From the NCBI GenBank assembly GCA_020284085.1, contig JACEVL010000154.1:1612143-1676142 (forward strand): a DNA stretch of 64,000 nt. The letters are read 5' to 3'. The first letter of the stretch is position 1; each line of letters opens with the position of its first letter. The notes below the pieces were generated by a model that did not search any database, was not told the DNA's origin, and saw only the letters and a list, made by a program, of their open reading frames with translations. Origin of the DNA: Aporrectodea caliginosa (lineage: Eukaryota; Annelida; Clitellata; Crassiclitellata; Lumbricidae). The position numbers were made by a program, and so were the translations under genes. Below are positions 11,194-26,100 of the stretch, in pieces.

Positions 11194-12668
11194 GAGACAG
11201 CGGAGACATGGATCTGATGAGATCGGGAAACGGTTGTGAAACGAACAGAATTAAGACAAATTGAGTGAAACATGCGTGTGCCTGTATACCTGACCCGAGG
11301 TTCAATGGCTCGGCATGCCCCCTTTATTGCGTGACAAACAGTATAGGATATATGGCTGATGTCAATTTCGCCGCATATAGCAAACAGATGTCCTAGAACG
11401 GTTGGTTAGAGAACCAGTCGGAACGACCAGCCCTGCAGCACTATTAGGCCTAACTTAAGTAAATAGCGTTCGCTCAATATACCGTATAGGCCTACTCTAT
11501 GTCAAATATCTTATGGGATTCAACATTTAACTGTACGTCTACTTTATCTAAATATAATCTATAGCACGCTGTCATAATGCTCAAGGCATCGGCTAATGGT
11601 CACTATAGATCAAACCCGTTGTACAAGACAACATTTAAGAGGGAGTCCCTCGCAAAAGCCAAGAAGGGAGTCTGTGAAGACCGGAACAGACTGTGCAGAG
11701 AAACTTTCTGCAGAAGACAGTTCCAGAGTCTAGGGCTGGCAACAGAAAAGGCGCGCCCATGCATACAGACAGCCGTCCTTATCTATACCGAAAAGTCAGC
11801 TTGAGAAAGTCAGAAGATCTGGATGAGTAGAGGTCTTTTAATTACATTTATGGCATGCATTGTAACTAATCATGGCCTATTTTGGCCAGTAATATTTTAA
11901 AAATCAATTAGGTCCATAGCAGGTGCTTTTTTTAAATGCTACGAGGAGATAATTAGGGCTACACGTGCCTTCCCTATCTTTAAAATCTATGTTAAATTTG
12001 GTTAATCTACGATAATCTGTGACTGTTATTTAAAGGTAAGCCTAATGATTATAAACAGTTAAACGGATGAGACTTGTGAACAAAGGTGTTTTTTATCATG
12101 TTTACCTAGGTTAAAACTGACGAATCTGAATCAACAGCTGTCTTCCTCTCGTTCGGTAGATCGGCCTGGCTTGAATGGACAATCGGACGGACGGATGGTT
12201 GATCAGAAGGCTAATGGACGCACCAGACAAGTGTTATTGTGGACATTAAATTTAGGCTCTATATATGCACCTTGGTATTCCATCACCATGTGAGCAGGTA
12301 AAGTCAACAAAATATCTCTAACAAACGGGCCACATGTGCTTATCGCTCGTGTTCCTTCCTTATGTGTTCAAGGCCCAGTTTCAAAAACTGCAGACTCATA
12401 ATCGATCCACGGACGCAGCGCCCATGAAAAGGCCAAAGCGTAAACAGTAGGTCACCATAATTATAATCTACGAATCAATGAAGACATAAACGGCAGATAA
12501 GACTGATAAGGGTATTTACAACAATCACGTCGCGCTGCAGGCTCGTCTGCTTTGTTGACTCATTCGATGCGGCCTAATAATAGGATATAACCGCGGGAGT
12601 TGAATAACATTAAGTCGCTAAGTGGCTGAACCCATTCACCGCTCCGGAACAAGCGAGAGAGAGATAGA

Positions 12669-12861
<193 letters not shown>

Positions 12862-14139
12862 ACAATGTATAATATAGCAGTTGCTTTTACAATTGCAGTG
12901 ATGTTGCTTTTACAATTGCAGTGATGCGTAGACAAGATTCTTTACAACTTTTTTTGCGCCGACGCCGCACCGTTTAGCCTGTGTTTGATCGAGTCATTCC
13001 ACCAGTTCGCAGTTGAAGTTTCCGTCAGTCCGTCTATCTGTCTCTCCGACTGCCTTCCTTCATGTATCTCTGTTTCTACGTGTGGATGCGCGTGTGGCAG
13101 TCTGCTTGCGTAATGCCTTCAAACATCCTGCCATTAGATTGCTATATGTGCACCTCAGTCGAACGGTCTATTGACTGTTGGGTCATGCATCTGAACAGCA
13201 TTTAGAAAATTGTATTAGGCTACCTTCACACATCTATATGATCCTGAGAAGTTTCTACAGAGACTTGTTAGCAAGCGTGCCCGCAGGGTGTTACCTTTAC
13301 TTTTTACTTTTACCACTTACCTTTCCATCCATGATCACTAGTCTGTCCTCTGATTTTCTACAGCGCCACCTTGTGACGCGATTATGATGACGACGGTGAA
13401 GATGAAGGGAGGAGGACGACGATGATGAAAAGCATGAATGGTCTGTTAAGCATCGATGCGATTTCAATGAGATTCGTTATATTCACCTTTAAGATTGGGT
13501 AACAACTAACAAGTTGTCGATATCAGACTTCTTCACTGTTGATATACCGACGCCGTGTTTGGCTTCCTTAGTCGCTAATCTATCGCCGTTCTCTATCCGA
13601 TAAATATATATAATGCATGTATTGCTCTCGGCTACATTCTCTGGTAGCCTATCTATTCAGTGCATATACGCGGCCTCGTCTGAAAGCTTCTGCGCCATCT
13701 ACGGTCCCAACTGCATGCAGCTGTAGTGGGCGTGTCCACTGCTCCAATTGGGTGGGCATGAATAGCCGACAATAGGCCCACATAGGCTGCCGATCAGTCG
13801 AGCACTATTATCTTCCTAAACTCTTCACCTCCCAACAGTGCATAAATTGCCTTAATTAGGCAAAAATAAAAAAACATGATTTTAATTAGGTCGGGTCAGA
13901 GGACTAAAAAAATTTCTTTTCCTGGACCGTCAATGAGGTTATAAGGCCGCTGTAGAAGGCTGAATAGACTCCAGGACAAAAGGACTCCTGGAATGTTTTT
14001 ATCCTAGTAAGCTTATAATGACTGCAGAGTTAATCGATACTATAGGACAAAAACATTCCAGTTTGAGAATAGACACTACGGGATTTTTTTTCGTTTGAGA
14101 TCGCACCAAATGACTGGTGGAGTTTGTTTTTCCTATAGG
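12862..14139. other. Nothing recognised
   Basis: A 16-bp unit (TTGCTTTTACAATTGC) is repeated directly at 12881 and 12903. Otherwise no gene, RNA or transposon end is visible. Confidence 0.35.
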
Positions 14140-15470
14140 GCATATTGAATGGAGGAGTTGATTCTTTCTAGGGCAAATTGAATGGAGGAGTTGATTCTTT
14201 CTAGGGCAAATTGAATGGAGGAGTTGATTCTTCCTGGGACCAATTAAATGACTTGCGGAGTTTATTCTTCATAGGGCAAATTGAATGGCCGAGTTGATTC
14301 TTCCTATGGAAAATTGAATGGCCGAGTTGATTCTTCCTATGGAAAATTGAATGGCCGAGTTGATTCTTCCTATGGAAAATTGAATGGCCGAGTTGATTCT
14401 TCCTATGGAAAATTGAATGGCCGAGTTGATTCTTCCTATGGAAAATTGAATGGCCGAGTTGATTCTTCCTATGGAAAATTGAACGGCCGAGTTGATTCTT
14501 CCTATGGAAAATTGAATGGCCGAGTTGATTCTTCCTATGGAAAATTGAATGGCCGAGTTGATTCTTCCTACGGAAAATTGAATGGCCGAGTTGATTCTTC
14601 CTATGGAAAATTGAATGGCCGAGTTGATTCTTCATGAGACCAAAATGACTTCGTATGGAAAATTGAATGGGGCGGGTTTATTATTCGTAGGGCAAATTGA
14701 ATGGGGTAGTTGATTCCTCCAATGGCAAATTGAATGGGCCCATGGGGGCGGGTTTATTATTCGTAGGGTCAGTGGCGTTACTGGCGTAGCAAGGTTTTTG
14801 GGGCAATTATTGTGCAGATCTTTGGTTGTGGGCCCTCCCGGGGCCCTCCCCGTTGAACCCCCTTCGATTTCAAACAAAAAACGCTGTGCTAAAAGCGCTG
14901 TAGCATGCATACAACATAAATTAGGTCAGATTATCAAATTGGACAACTCATAATTTAAGTGTCAAGTCTACGGCATTTAAGGTCCTCCGTGCACGGACCA
15001 GTCTAGTCCGAGATTTTTAGATCTCTGAAATAAGCCACCTTTGGTAGGTGAACCACAATCCGCACGCTTTCTTGCACAGAGGAGCATGAGACGCCTTTAC
15101 CGATGAAGCTAACTGGGCTTGGTTAAGTTGAACTGATTACACTCTGAAAGGAAAGCCCCTCTGACGGTCTGACCGCCGGGGTCCCTTGTGACGCCGGGGG
15201 CCCTTGTGCTTTGCACAACCTGCACAGCCCATTGCTACGCCACTGCGTAGGGAAAACTGAATGGCAAAGTTGATTCTTCATGGGATTAAATGACTTGTGG
15301 AGTTAATTCTTTCTTTAGCAAAATGAATGGGGAAGTTTATTCTTCCTATTGCAAATGGAATGGGGGGAGTTGATTATTCCTAGAAATAAATGACTTAAGG
15401 AGTGGATTTTTCCTAGGACAAATTGAATGGCGGAGTTGATTCTTCCTGAGTCCAAATGACTTGCGGAATG
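14140..15470. repeat. 33-bp tandem satellite with degenerate flanks
   Basis: The core, about 14281-14637, has about 11 head-to-tail copies of a 33-bp unit (ATTGAATGGCCGAGTTGATT, then CTTCCTATGGAAA), nearly identical. Diverged units (GGAGTTGATTCTTTCTAGGG and similar) extend left to 14140 and right to about 15470. A hAT-like element (14770-15245) interrupts the right flank. Because 33 is a multiple of 3, all frames stay open, giving spurious repeat peptides on both strands. One inverted unit occurs near 15570-15615. Confidence 0.95.
14770..15245. mobile_element. hAT-like element inserted in the 33-bp satellite
   Basis: It starts CAGTGGCGTTACTGGCGTAG and ends TTGCTACGCCACTG. The flanks CGTAGGGT (14762-14769) and CGTAGGGA (15246-15253) are an 8-bp duplication with one change, and both belong to the satellite unit. 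No transposase. Confidence 0.75.
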
Positions 15471-16289
15471 AAACATTTTGAGTTAATTCGTAATGTCAAG
15501 TAGAGTCAATATAGTGTATCTGTTAATTAGTCCTACACAGAAGATAGGCCTACTGCATAACTAAAACTCCCCGATTCAATTTGCCCTATAGGAAGAATCA
15601 ACTCCCCCATTCAATTTTTTTCTATTTCTACATGTTTACAGATGGCGACAACATTAAATCAGCCAACAGACCACGTATCCTGCATCCTTACAGCCCATGT
15701 TAGTTGGCGTGCGTATCATGCTCATATCTATAATTATAATTGGTGGCGGTCTGAGTCCATGTGGTGACGGATCAGAGGTGTCGTAAGTATCAAAACCTGC
15801 AGGATTAGACTGAATTTAACCACTGCCTTCTACTCATGGCAGTTGTACCTGATCATCCTCTCAACTCACTCTTGTCCAAATAGCCAGTCACTATTTAAAG
15901 TGCTCTAGCCAACCCTTATCCCTCACACGCCAATCAACGGAACCGCGGAGTATTCAGTCTTTAACGACATTTTATGGCTGCCTGTAGGACCGTTGTATGC
16001 TCGATCGATCTATAGTCACAAGTTACGACAGAAATTAAGCGAAGCTCAATGTGGAAATTGCTAGAGAAAACAGCAGCACCTGCAACAAGTTCAATGAAGT
16101 TTATGGCAGATTTTCTGAGAGGTAACAATTCTTCAGCAGTTTCTGATGACCTACAGCGTGGTACAGCAGTTTAATCAGCCAGTCACTAAAGGTGAAGAGG
16201 GTGACGATTTGATACAGCTAGCCTGAATTTACCATAATTTTGTGAAAATACAAGTGTAAGTTAGGTATTAAAGTCAAGACGGATCTTCA

Positions 16290-16690
16290 AAATCTTGAAC
16301 TGTACATTGAACTTGAAACTAAATGTATCAATCTGGCATAGCATTACTCAAAAGACTTGAATGAATTAGAACTGTTTATGTTTATGACTAGCCCCCTTCC
16401 ACTTATCGATACAATCGCTCTTGTCAATAAAGCAAAAAGAAATGGAGAAAGTTTAGATTCTTCTCAAACTGGACTGAGATTTCAGGCAGATAAGACTTTG
16501 GCCTCAGCTCTTCAGATTCTCATGTCATTGCCAGATTTTTCAATAGTTTCTGGTGAACATTCTTTCAGCAAAAGAAACTTATCAAAACATATTTGCAGTC
16601 TACGGTATCAAAAGAGAGACTAATATTCCATTGAGAAAGTAGCAGGTGCTTCCATTAATTTAGGTAAGTTCTCAAAGACTTAGCAGCTAT
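16290..16690 (+). pseudogene. hAT transposase C-terminal remnant
   Basis: The frame encodes a hAT C-terminal dimerisation-like segment: helices rich in Leu/Ile (ASALQILMSLPDFSIVSGEH), then SFSKRNLSKHICSLR. This matches the family pattern of a Leu-rich helix, a small-residue turn, an ERSFS-like motif (here EHSFS) and a Lys-x-Leu helix. A stop after QKRD at 16621 interrupts what would continue as YSIEKVAGASINLGKF. The upstream part also has stops. This is the debris of a ZMYM/TTF-type hAT gene; no ends were found. Confidence 0.7.
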
Positions 16691-17446
16691 TAAAGGTAGA
16701 CATTTTTTGCATCTGGTGTTAAATTATGTCTTTGATTAATGTTCAACACGAAGTTTCTCTAACTCATTGTTGTTTGTTGAGATTCAAAATTTCTGTTGGG
16801 GGTGGGGGGTGTTGTCATCATTTGCCCTAGGTGATAATGCCCATCTATGAAACTGATCTAAGTCCACCCTTAGGGAACATCTTTCATCAAGGCACTAGAA
16901 CTAAGTACATGTTTAATCAGGCCCTATACTGTTAACTAGCTCAACAGTGAGATCACAACAACACACATACTTCTGCCCTGTCCTCTGGCGTGGATGTATA
17001 TGTCTGTGGCATTTGTTTGAATCAGGGAGAACAAAACAATTACAACTACAAAGGATACATAAAATAAAAAGGAGAATAGTCACTTTAGTGTTTTAACTCC
17101 GCCACTGCTCGTACTCAGACAGTGCCAGTCCCAAGCCTGGAAAAAGGAGGAGGGCAATGCTAATCATCTTTGTTATGACACAGTGTCGTTAAACAGCAAC
17201 TAACCAATAAAAAAGAATTCACGCACACTCTATAATTATCATTACCACAAATGCAGACAATGCAGGAGGGTTACAGTAACTAACTGTGCTTTTGGGTCCC
17301 AAAACAACAAGTCCCAGTTCTATCTGCATATCAATCTGACTGGCATAAAAGGAGTGTCCACTTGAGTCTCTTATGTATCTGTCCATTGTCTCCGCTTGTC
17401 TGGATGTCTCTTTGTTGGCGCACAGAGGTTCCTCAAGGTGACTGGT
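16691..17446. other. 3' flank of CCDC13
   Basis: Probably contains the CCDC13 3' UTR on the minus strand just below 17447. No clear minus-strand AATAAA was found. No other gene is visible. Confidence 0.35.
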
Positions 17447-17606
17447 TCATGTGGTTGATTGGCGGCACTGGCGGATTCCATGTAGGAAGACTTTCTTGGT
17501 CTCTTCAAGCATGCTAGTATAGAGACGAAGGTCATCTTCCTTTGCCTTCAGTGTACTCTGGAGAGCGGTCTTCAAGGCTTCATTCTCATCCCTCTGAATG
17601 TCCAAC
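17447..17606 (-). CDS. CCDC13: CCDC13 terminal coding exon 15 (residues 610-662 and stop)
   Basis: 160 nt including TGA at 17447-17449. Encodes [25 protein letters not shown] and [10 protein letters not shown], closely following the vertebrate C-terminus. Acceptor TTGAATGAATCTAG. Confidence 0.94.
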
Positions 17607-19535
17607 CTAGATTCATTCAAGCAACACAAATTAGTCATATTATTACAATAAATAGTGGCAATCAACTGTTATGTAAAGGTAAATTGTGAAAATCACAATA
17701 GATGCAGAACAATATCAGTTCCTTAATAGAAATCTAACCCAAGAAGCAGCCAAAGTTATTGAGTCGATATCTGTCCGTCAACTGATCTTCTCACCAACGT
17801 TGTACAGTCAATGCCCGACGGCTCTAGTGGAGCAGAAATCCTGAAATGTCTTTATTTCCTGGTGGAAATATAAACACTTCCACCTTTTACACTGACACTG
17901 TAATACGCCAAACCAACCACTAGGTTTATAGCACACACTCTGTGATATCATATTAGATCGCATAAAATCACACTATATTACAACAGTTCAAACTAAATTA
18001 CAGTACATCACATTATATAACAATGCATCATCCTCTAATACTTCAATCGGATCCTTACTTCATCTGTAATTCCTCTAATCCTCCAATTGTGTCCGAAGTA
18101 TCCTCAACCGATATAGATGATCGTACACCACTTGAGCACGTCGATTTCTTTGTGCGCTGCTTGTTATCTGCATCCCACAGATGAAATATAGACATACATT
18201 AGCGCCTTCGTGAGTTTCTTATAAGGCGCTATATAAATGGCCATATACATACATACATACACAACACAACACAACTTAACCTACAGTCACTAAAGTTGCA
18301 TTACACCATGATATATGACAAAATAGTCCAACTGGTAATTCTCTGGGTCTAAATTCCCTCGATTGTCAGTCTGAGCCTGCTAAGTGGACTCCACAATACA
18401 ACCCTGGACAATTAGTGTGCACACAACTGCCTCATGCTTTAGATTAGATTACTAACCTTGCATGCAAAAAGTTCTATAAATATTTAAGTAAATAATTAAA
18501 TAAAAAAATAAAATGTTTATAATCTCCATAAATATAAGCAAATAATTTTTTAGTTTCCAGTTAATTAAACACCAAGAAACATTAGAAGATTGTCATATTT
18601 ACTAGAGAAACGTATTTTGTGTCCCAACAGGAAGCAAAAACTGTTCTTTTTGGGCGTGTTGGAGTCGGGAGCGCCTCTGAGTAGTTTCCTTGAAGGGGCG
18701 CTATATAAATTCCCGAATGAATGAATGAATGAAAATATTTTGGCTGGTTATAGATCCAATTTTCGACAAAAGTATTTAACAGTCACTCTCGCCATGTTTG
18801 GTTAATGACAATGAATAGGTAGCAGAATTATTCAAAATGAACTTTTGTAAGGTAACTAGGCAAGATATGGTAATAATAATAATAATGAAAAGGACAAGGA
18901 AGGCAAGATAAAGTAAGATAAAAAAGGCAAGTGATCAGACAACTCTTCAATGCATTCTTAATAATATACCTGACTGAACTTTGTCTAGTTTGGCTTTTCC
19001 GAGCTGTTTTTCAAGGACAGCATTGCGTCGTCGTTCAGCCAGCAGTTCGCTCTGTGCCTCTGTACCTTTTAACGTTGACTCTTGGATCCTGATATTGTGT
19101 CACAGAAAGATAATTTATATATAGTAGTCTAATAATTATACTATACATGCACATTATATCAGTCAGCAAATAATGAAAAGGAAATTCAATTTCTTTGGAC
19201 ATATCTGTATACGATGGACAACACGAAACTGTTTAACCCTTTGACTGGCAACCGCGCTTTTTAAAGCGCGCATACATACATACATACATTACATACATGT
19301 ATACATGTATACATACATACATTATATACATACATACATATATACATACATATATATGTACATATGAATATACATACATACATACATATATACATTACAT
19401 ACATATATACATACATATACATATATGTATATACATACATATATATATATATACATACATATATATATATATACATACATATATATATATACATATATAT
19501 ATATACATATATATACATACATATATATACAATAT

Positions 19536-19573
<38 letters not shown>

Positions 19574-20094
19574 CATACATATATATATACATATACATAT
19601 ATATATACATTACATATATATATATACATACATATACATACATATATATATACATATATATATATATATACATACATAATTACATATATATATATTGTAT
19701 TGTATTGTATTATATTTGAACACAAATTATAGCGCCTCTACCAGATTTCCTATTCAGAGGCGCTCCCGACTAAAAAGTCGGAGTTTTTTAAGCGCATGAG
19801 CAATTGCAGTGAAGGATTGCCCAGGGTCCCTACGACGGCTTTGAGGTGGATTCGAACCCGCAACCCTCCAGCTGCAAGGCACCGAACATACCCCAAACCA
19901 CCGCGCCCCAGTATATTGTGTTGTGTGTTGTATTGTACTCCACGTTTATAATGCGACCGAGCCACCCGCAGTAAAGATCCGAGAAATTAATCTTCTGATA
20001 ATGTATGTATATATACACATACATATATATATATATATATATACATACATATATATACATATATATACATATATATACATATATATATATATAC

Positions 20095-20127
<33 letters not shown>

Positions 20128-23100
20128 CATACATACATATATACATACATACATATATACATACATACATACATACATATGAACATACAAGTCATACATA
20201 TATGTATATATATGTATGTAAGCGGGGTGGTGTAGGGGTATGTTCGGTGCCTTGCAGCCGGAGGGTTGCGGGTCGTCGAATCCACCTCAAAGGGGGTATG
20301 TTTGGTGCCGCACAGCCGGAGGGTTGCGGGTTATCCATATCTGAAATGAAATTGCTCAATGAAATGAATATACATACTTACATATATACATGAAATGAAC
20401 ATATGTACATACATACATATATACATACATACATATACATACATACATATATACATACATACATATATACATACATACAACATATATACATACATACATA
20501 CATACATACATACATACATACACACACACACATTTACCTTTTCTGGCAAACAATGGCGCAAGTCAAAGGGTTAAACAGGTCATGTTGCGAATGATCGACG
20601 GCACAGGGATTAGAGATAGGTCAAACAGAGAGCAGCTTGATTAAGTCAGAGATTGGTGAAAACTTGATGTACAAAGACCGAATCATGTTGCACAGGACTG
20701 AAATGAGTGGAGAAACACTGTGTGTGATCATATGATCACCACCAACGAGTGATGAGTCCATGGACATAAAGAAGAATGATCAGCGAGCAATTGACAGTAA
20801 TTTACAGAATTTTCATATTTCAGTTCTTGGCTGCTGACTTTAAAGACATCCTCCGAAAGCTTCATTACAACAGTATTGTTGATACAAATGTTTTCAAAAT
20901 TGTTGTTTGCAATTTCTTTAGAAAAAAACTGTATATTAAGATTAAAGTGCAAATTTGATACAGACCAATCAAGTGGGATAAATTCTGATTTAAAGTATTT
21001 AGTACTTTGACTTTAAAACAACTATAGCATTTAAACACTTAGTAAATCAGCCAACCAGCCAATCAATCGATGGATGAATGAAAGAATTCGGTCAGTCAGT
21101 CAGTCAGTCAGTCAGTCAGTCAGTCAGTCAGTCAGTCAGTCAGTCAGTCAGTCAGTCAGTCAGTCAGTCAGTCAGTCAGTCAGTCAGTCAGTCAGTCAGT
21201 CAGTCAGTCAGTCAGTCAGTCAGTCAGTCAGTCAGTCAGTCAGTCAGTTAATCCAAGTCCAGTCAGTCAGCGTAAACAGAATGTTAATGACCTTCTTTCC
21301 AAGACTTGAACAAGTTCGGTCAATCGGTCGCGTTCAACAGTTGTTGCTTGATAGAGTGAGTTCAATTCATGCAAGTCGACATTTGTCTTCCGTGGAACCT
21401 CAACATCAGCCCTAGATTAAAAACCAGACTGAATATCTCACATACTATTTTCAGCAACATCATGGTTAGCCAGGCAGTTGCAAAATTAGGCCAGATCAGA
21501 TTTCATAAGGCAGGATAAAGTAGGTCAACTGAAACTAATTTAAGTTAAACTTAGTTCACCCCATCCATATGAAGTCATTTGAACCAAATTAGACAAGTCA
21601 TTAACAAAATTTTATCAACTGCGATAAAATTAAGTTAACAGTAACAAAGTAGATCACTAACAAAACTACATCAGTGTAATTAATTTAGATCAAGTTTCTT
21701 AAGAAATGTAACTAAATTAGGTCAGTTGTAACTTGGCCAGGTCAACAGTAACTCAACTAGGTCAACTGAACTCAACTAGGTCAACTCTAATTCAACTAGG
21801 TCAACTCTAATTCAACTAGGTTAACAGTAACTCAACTAGGTCAACTCCAATTCCACTAGGTCAACAGCAACTCAACTAGGTCAACTGTACCTCAACTAGG
21901 TCAACTCTAATTCAACTAGGTCAATAGTAACTCAACTAGGTCAACTCTAATTCAACTAGGTCAACAGTAACTCAACTAGGTCAAATCTAATTCACTAGGT
22001 CAACAGTAACTCAACTAGGTCAAATCTAATTCACTAGGTCAACAGTAACTCAACTTGGTCAACTGTAACTCAACTAGGTCAACTCTAATTCAACTAGGTC
22101 AATAGTAACTCAACTAGGTAAACTGGGTTTAAATTCAGGTAAGTTATCCACAGACCTCGATGCAGCTCGACTTCGATTTGGTGAAAGAATTTCAGCGATT
22201 ATTTCAGCTTCAACATCCGACCGTAGACGTGTAGTCACAGCTGATACCATTTCATGGTCAGTATCGACTTCAGATTTCTAGAGAAAATTGACACAAAGTT
22301 AATTACATCAATGGCACCTCATAGCTTGAGTTCTTGTTTTTAAAATTACATCAATGGCACCTCATAGGTTGAGTTCTTGTCTATAAACTTGCGTGCAGGC
22401 TTGACACTCCTCAAGTTGGGTGAGACTTTGGAGTGACTAAGAGAAACGGGTGCCACAGAAGTTGCTAATTAATTAATTAGCTGAAACACTCATTATTTGA
22501 GCAGTAAGACCTACTGAAATTACATCAATGGCACCTCATAGGTGCCATTAAATTGATGTGCAGGCTCAACACTCCTCAAGTTGGGTGAGACTTTGTATAC
22601 AGTGACTAAGAGAAACTGGTGCCACAGAAGTCGCTAATTAATTAATTAGCTGAAACACTCATTATTTTTGTATTTTTGTATTTCTGTTCTAGTCTTTGCT
22701 AAGTTTGCTTAGTTTCTCTGTTCTGCTTTGTGCGAAATAAAGTATATATATATTATATGAGCAGTAAGACCTACTGAAAACCGGAGATTCCTGATTTCAT
22801 CTTCGAGTGACCTGATCCGCTCTTCCTTGTCCTGGATGATGACCCTGAGCTGTTCAATCGTATTGCGTTCCAGCTGTTGATTGGCGTTCAGATGCTTCCT
22901 CGCGTTCTGAGCATCCTCCGTATCCTCCTGCAGTTTCCTCGTGCTCCCCTCGACCAACTTCTTCCAATTCGACTGCTGCTTCTAAATCAGTATCCATAAG
23001 CAAAACAGCAAATTAGCAAAAAACACTATTAGGTCAATAATTATCAATTAGCAAGCAACATATTATAAAACAATAATTAAGAAATAATGATTATTTAATA

Positions 23101-26100
23101 AATAAAATATTACTAAGAGAAAAATGCTAATTAGAAAAACACATTAATTAAAAATCAGTATTAATTAATAACTACTTAGAAAACACTAATCACAAAATAT
23201 ACATACAAATATATATAGAAACTGTGCAATCAGACAACACTTAAGAAGTGATTACATGACTTCCCCTCCTCTGGTTTTTAAAACCTGTTAAATACGAAGT
23301 TAACAGTTAACTAATCAGCAGAAATTTAACTGAGGATGATTAAAGATGAGAACCGACCACAAGCATCTCGATTAGTTCATTGTCGTGTTTTCCTTTCTCT
23401 GTCAACAGCTGATTCTGTTTCTTCAGGACCTTCATCTCCTCTGACAAACTGCTATTTCTGTTAAGTAATGCATCAATTGTAGTTCAATGTTTCTGAACAG
23501 ACCCCCTTATATAAATCCTATTCAATGTCATGCAAATGTATTTACTGTAACATACTATAATACTATGACTTTGCAGGATAGAGAATATAAATGAAGACAT
23601 AAAGCACATGATCTGACTTAAAACACTGGAGATCACTGTTTGAATTTGGCAAAAATATTCAGAGAAATCTGTCTCAGAATTTGGAAATACATTTTTCTGA
23701 ATAGATCGGCTTTTGAATTTAGAAATAAATATTTCTAATAGCTGATATAAATCAGCTAATGAATTTAGGAATAAATCACTTACTGGATTTAGGTGTAATT
23801 GAAAATAAATCATTTACAAATTCAGAAATAATCATTTTGAAATAGAAACCAGTTAATGAAATAAGAAATAATTTATTTTGAAAGAAATCAGTTTATAAAT
23901 TGATAAATAAAAATTATTTGGAAATAAATTATTCTATGAATTTATAAATAATTATTTTGAAATAGATCAGTTTACGAATTTGGAAGTAAATATCTAGAAA
24001 CAAATAAGTTTTTAAACTAGAAAGTGTCTGGCAAACATTTGGAAATACGTCAGTTTATATAAATTTTCAGAGAAACATCTGTAAATGAATCATTCAATGA
24101 ACTGTGACCTGGCTTTTGAAGCTTCTGCTTTCTGCTTGAACTCGGTATTTTTCTGCTCAAGTGCCTTCAGATCTTCTGTCAGTTTCTTAACAAAACATAC
24201 CAACAAATAACCATCATAATAAATTGCAAAGTTATCAATCATTTATTACATCCCTCCATCAATTCACGAATATCTCCCTCATTCTATGAATTTGTAAATA
24301 ATAAATGGAGGGATAAGTTAGAATAGGATTGATCCCACAAGTGCACTATTATTGTTCAAAGGAAATTTCTGCTTAAGTGCAAACATAACAACAGCAACCA
24401 ACACCAAATTAATTATAATTATCAATTCCATATCACACAGGATTCAATCGTGGTCACATAAATGAACTTGTATGTAGCAAAACATCTAACAGCATCTAAG
24501 AATCTCAAGAAAGCGCTTAAGACAAAGTCTATCTATAGCATCTACAAAGATGTGACGTTTGCTATACAGAAAATGTGAATAGAGTCATTTAAAACATAAC
24601 ATATATATAAGAGACAGCAGTTTGGCACCACAGATATGGCAGATACAGTGAAGTTGAAAAGCAAGCCCTGTCAGTACATTGATGTTGAACATTTATGAAA
24701 TTTCTGGCCATTTTGAGCTAAAACAGCTTTCCATCCAAGTTAGTAGGCTATAAGGTGTCTTGTCAGTAAATTGCAGCTTTGGTCATTTTGCACCTCAATC
24801 GAATGATACTTTGACTGTTGGACCAACTTCTCAGATGCATAAACAAGTATGTCCCTGGCCTTTTTACTATGCAGCATAAGATTGTTTATATAAACTGTAA
24901 ATTTAATAAAATAGTGCTCCGGTGCTAAACGCTTAAGAAATTACTGGATACCTTGTGCCCACTCAGCCTTTCATACTTTACATGCCACCTTAAGAAAATA
25001 AAAAATATGTTACCCACCTCCTGATTGTCTTTACGTTGTCTTTCCACTTTTCGGATTTGTTCTTTCTGTCGATCGATGAGACTGTTTCGTGCCGTGTGCT
25101 GGCTGGCCATGCTCAGGGTCTCTTCCTCCAGAGTGCTCAGGTCACTACGCGACCCAACGTCAATCCTCTCCTCAAGCTGTTTTCGAAGTTCATTTATCTA
25201 GGAAACAGAATGCATCACATAGTGCATCAGTGCATTTATGTCACACCCTTCAAAGACCTCTTCAAGCACAGCAGGCAGGCTGTATAAACTAACCGAAACA
25301 GATCAGACTTAAAGTATGTACCTGGTATGTGGAAAATGTATGCTGAATATCATCAAGTGGAACAGTTAAACAGATCAATGCAAAGCTGTCCCCAGAGGAA
25401 AGCTCAATCAAAGAGGCAAAAGTATGATGGGCTCAATTTCGTGCAAATGACGCTAGGCAGCCACTGTTACGACAAGAGGCAAAAACTGTTACAAGAGGCC
25501 GTCATGATCATGATAGCAGATAAATATTGTAAAAGCACGAAACTTGTCAGTATAAGAACAGAAAGTTAGATGTCCGGTCAAGATATTGCTTGGATGGCAT
25601 TATAGTCTACAGCAATAGTTCTGCTTGCATTTGATCAAGCACCAGCCGAGTCAAAATGATGCAGTTCGAGAACACATTGACTTGACAATAAAACTATATC
25701 GAAATGATGGCAAGTCCAAGAGCCACTAATAGGGTTTTGAAAGTGGCCGGGCAGTGACAAATCCAGAAGTTTTAAAAGGGCTGGGTCAAATAAGCTGCTT
25801 AACATTGTCACTTATTATCATTTCTCACCCTTGAGTCTGACCGCAGCAGCTAATTGTTGCCATATAATATCACAGAAATGATTCATCAAATGGGAGCTTG
25901 CTAACTGTGTCTAACCCACAAAGTGACAATGGATACTGGCCTGATGTTTAATAACCTGGATTAAATACTTTAAATACTCACATATACATGCAATTATTAG
26001 TATATATATATATATATATAAGTATATATAAATATATATAAATATATATATACATATATATATAAAAATATATATATACATGCCTGCTGTACGCTAGCCC

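Noticed and set aside
14201..14637. Repeat peptides of 118-144 residues on both strands
   Set aside because: Product of the 33-bp satellite, whose unit length keeps frames open; no start context or unique sequence.
19257..20530. CRISPR-like regularly spaced repeats
   Set aside because: Simple microsatellites without unique spacers, in an animal gene intron.
19261..20594. Tyr/Ile/Thr-rich frames
   Set aside because: All lie in (ACAT/ATAT)n arrays inside a CCDC13 intron.
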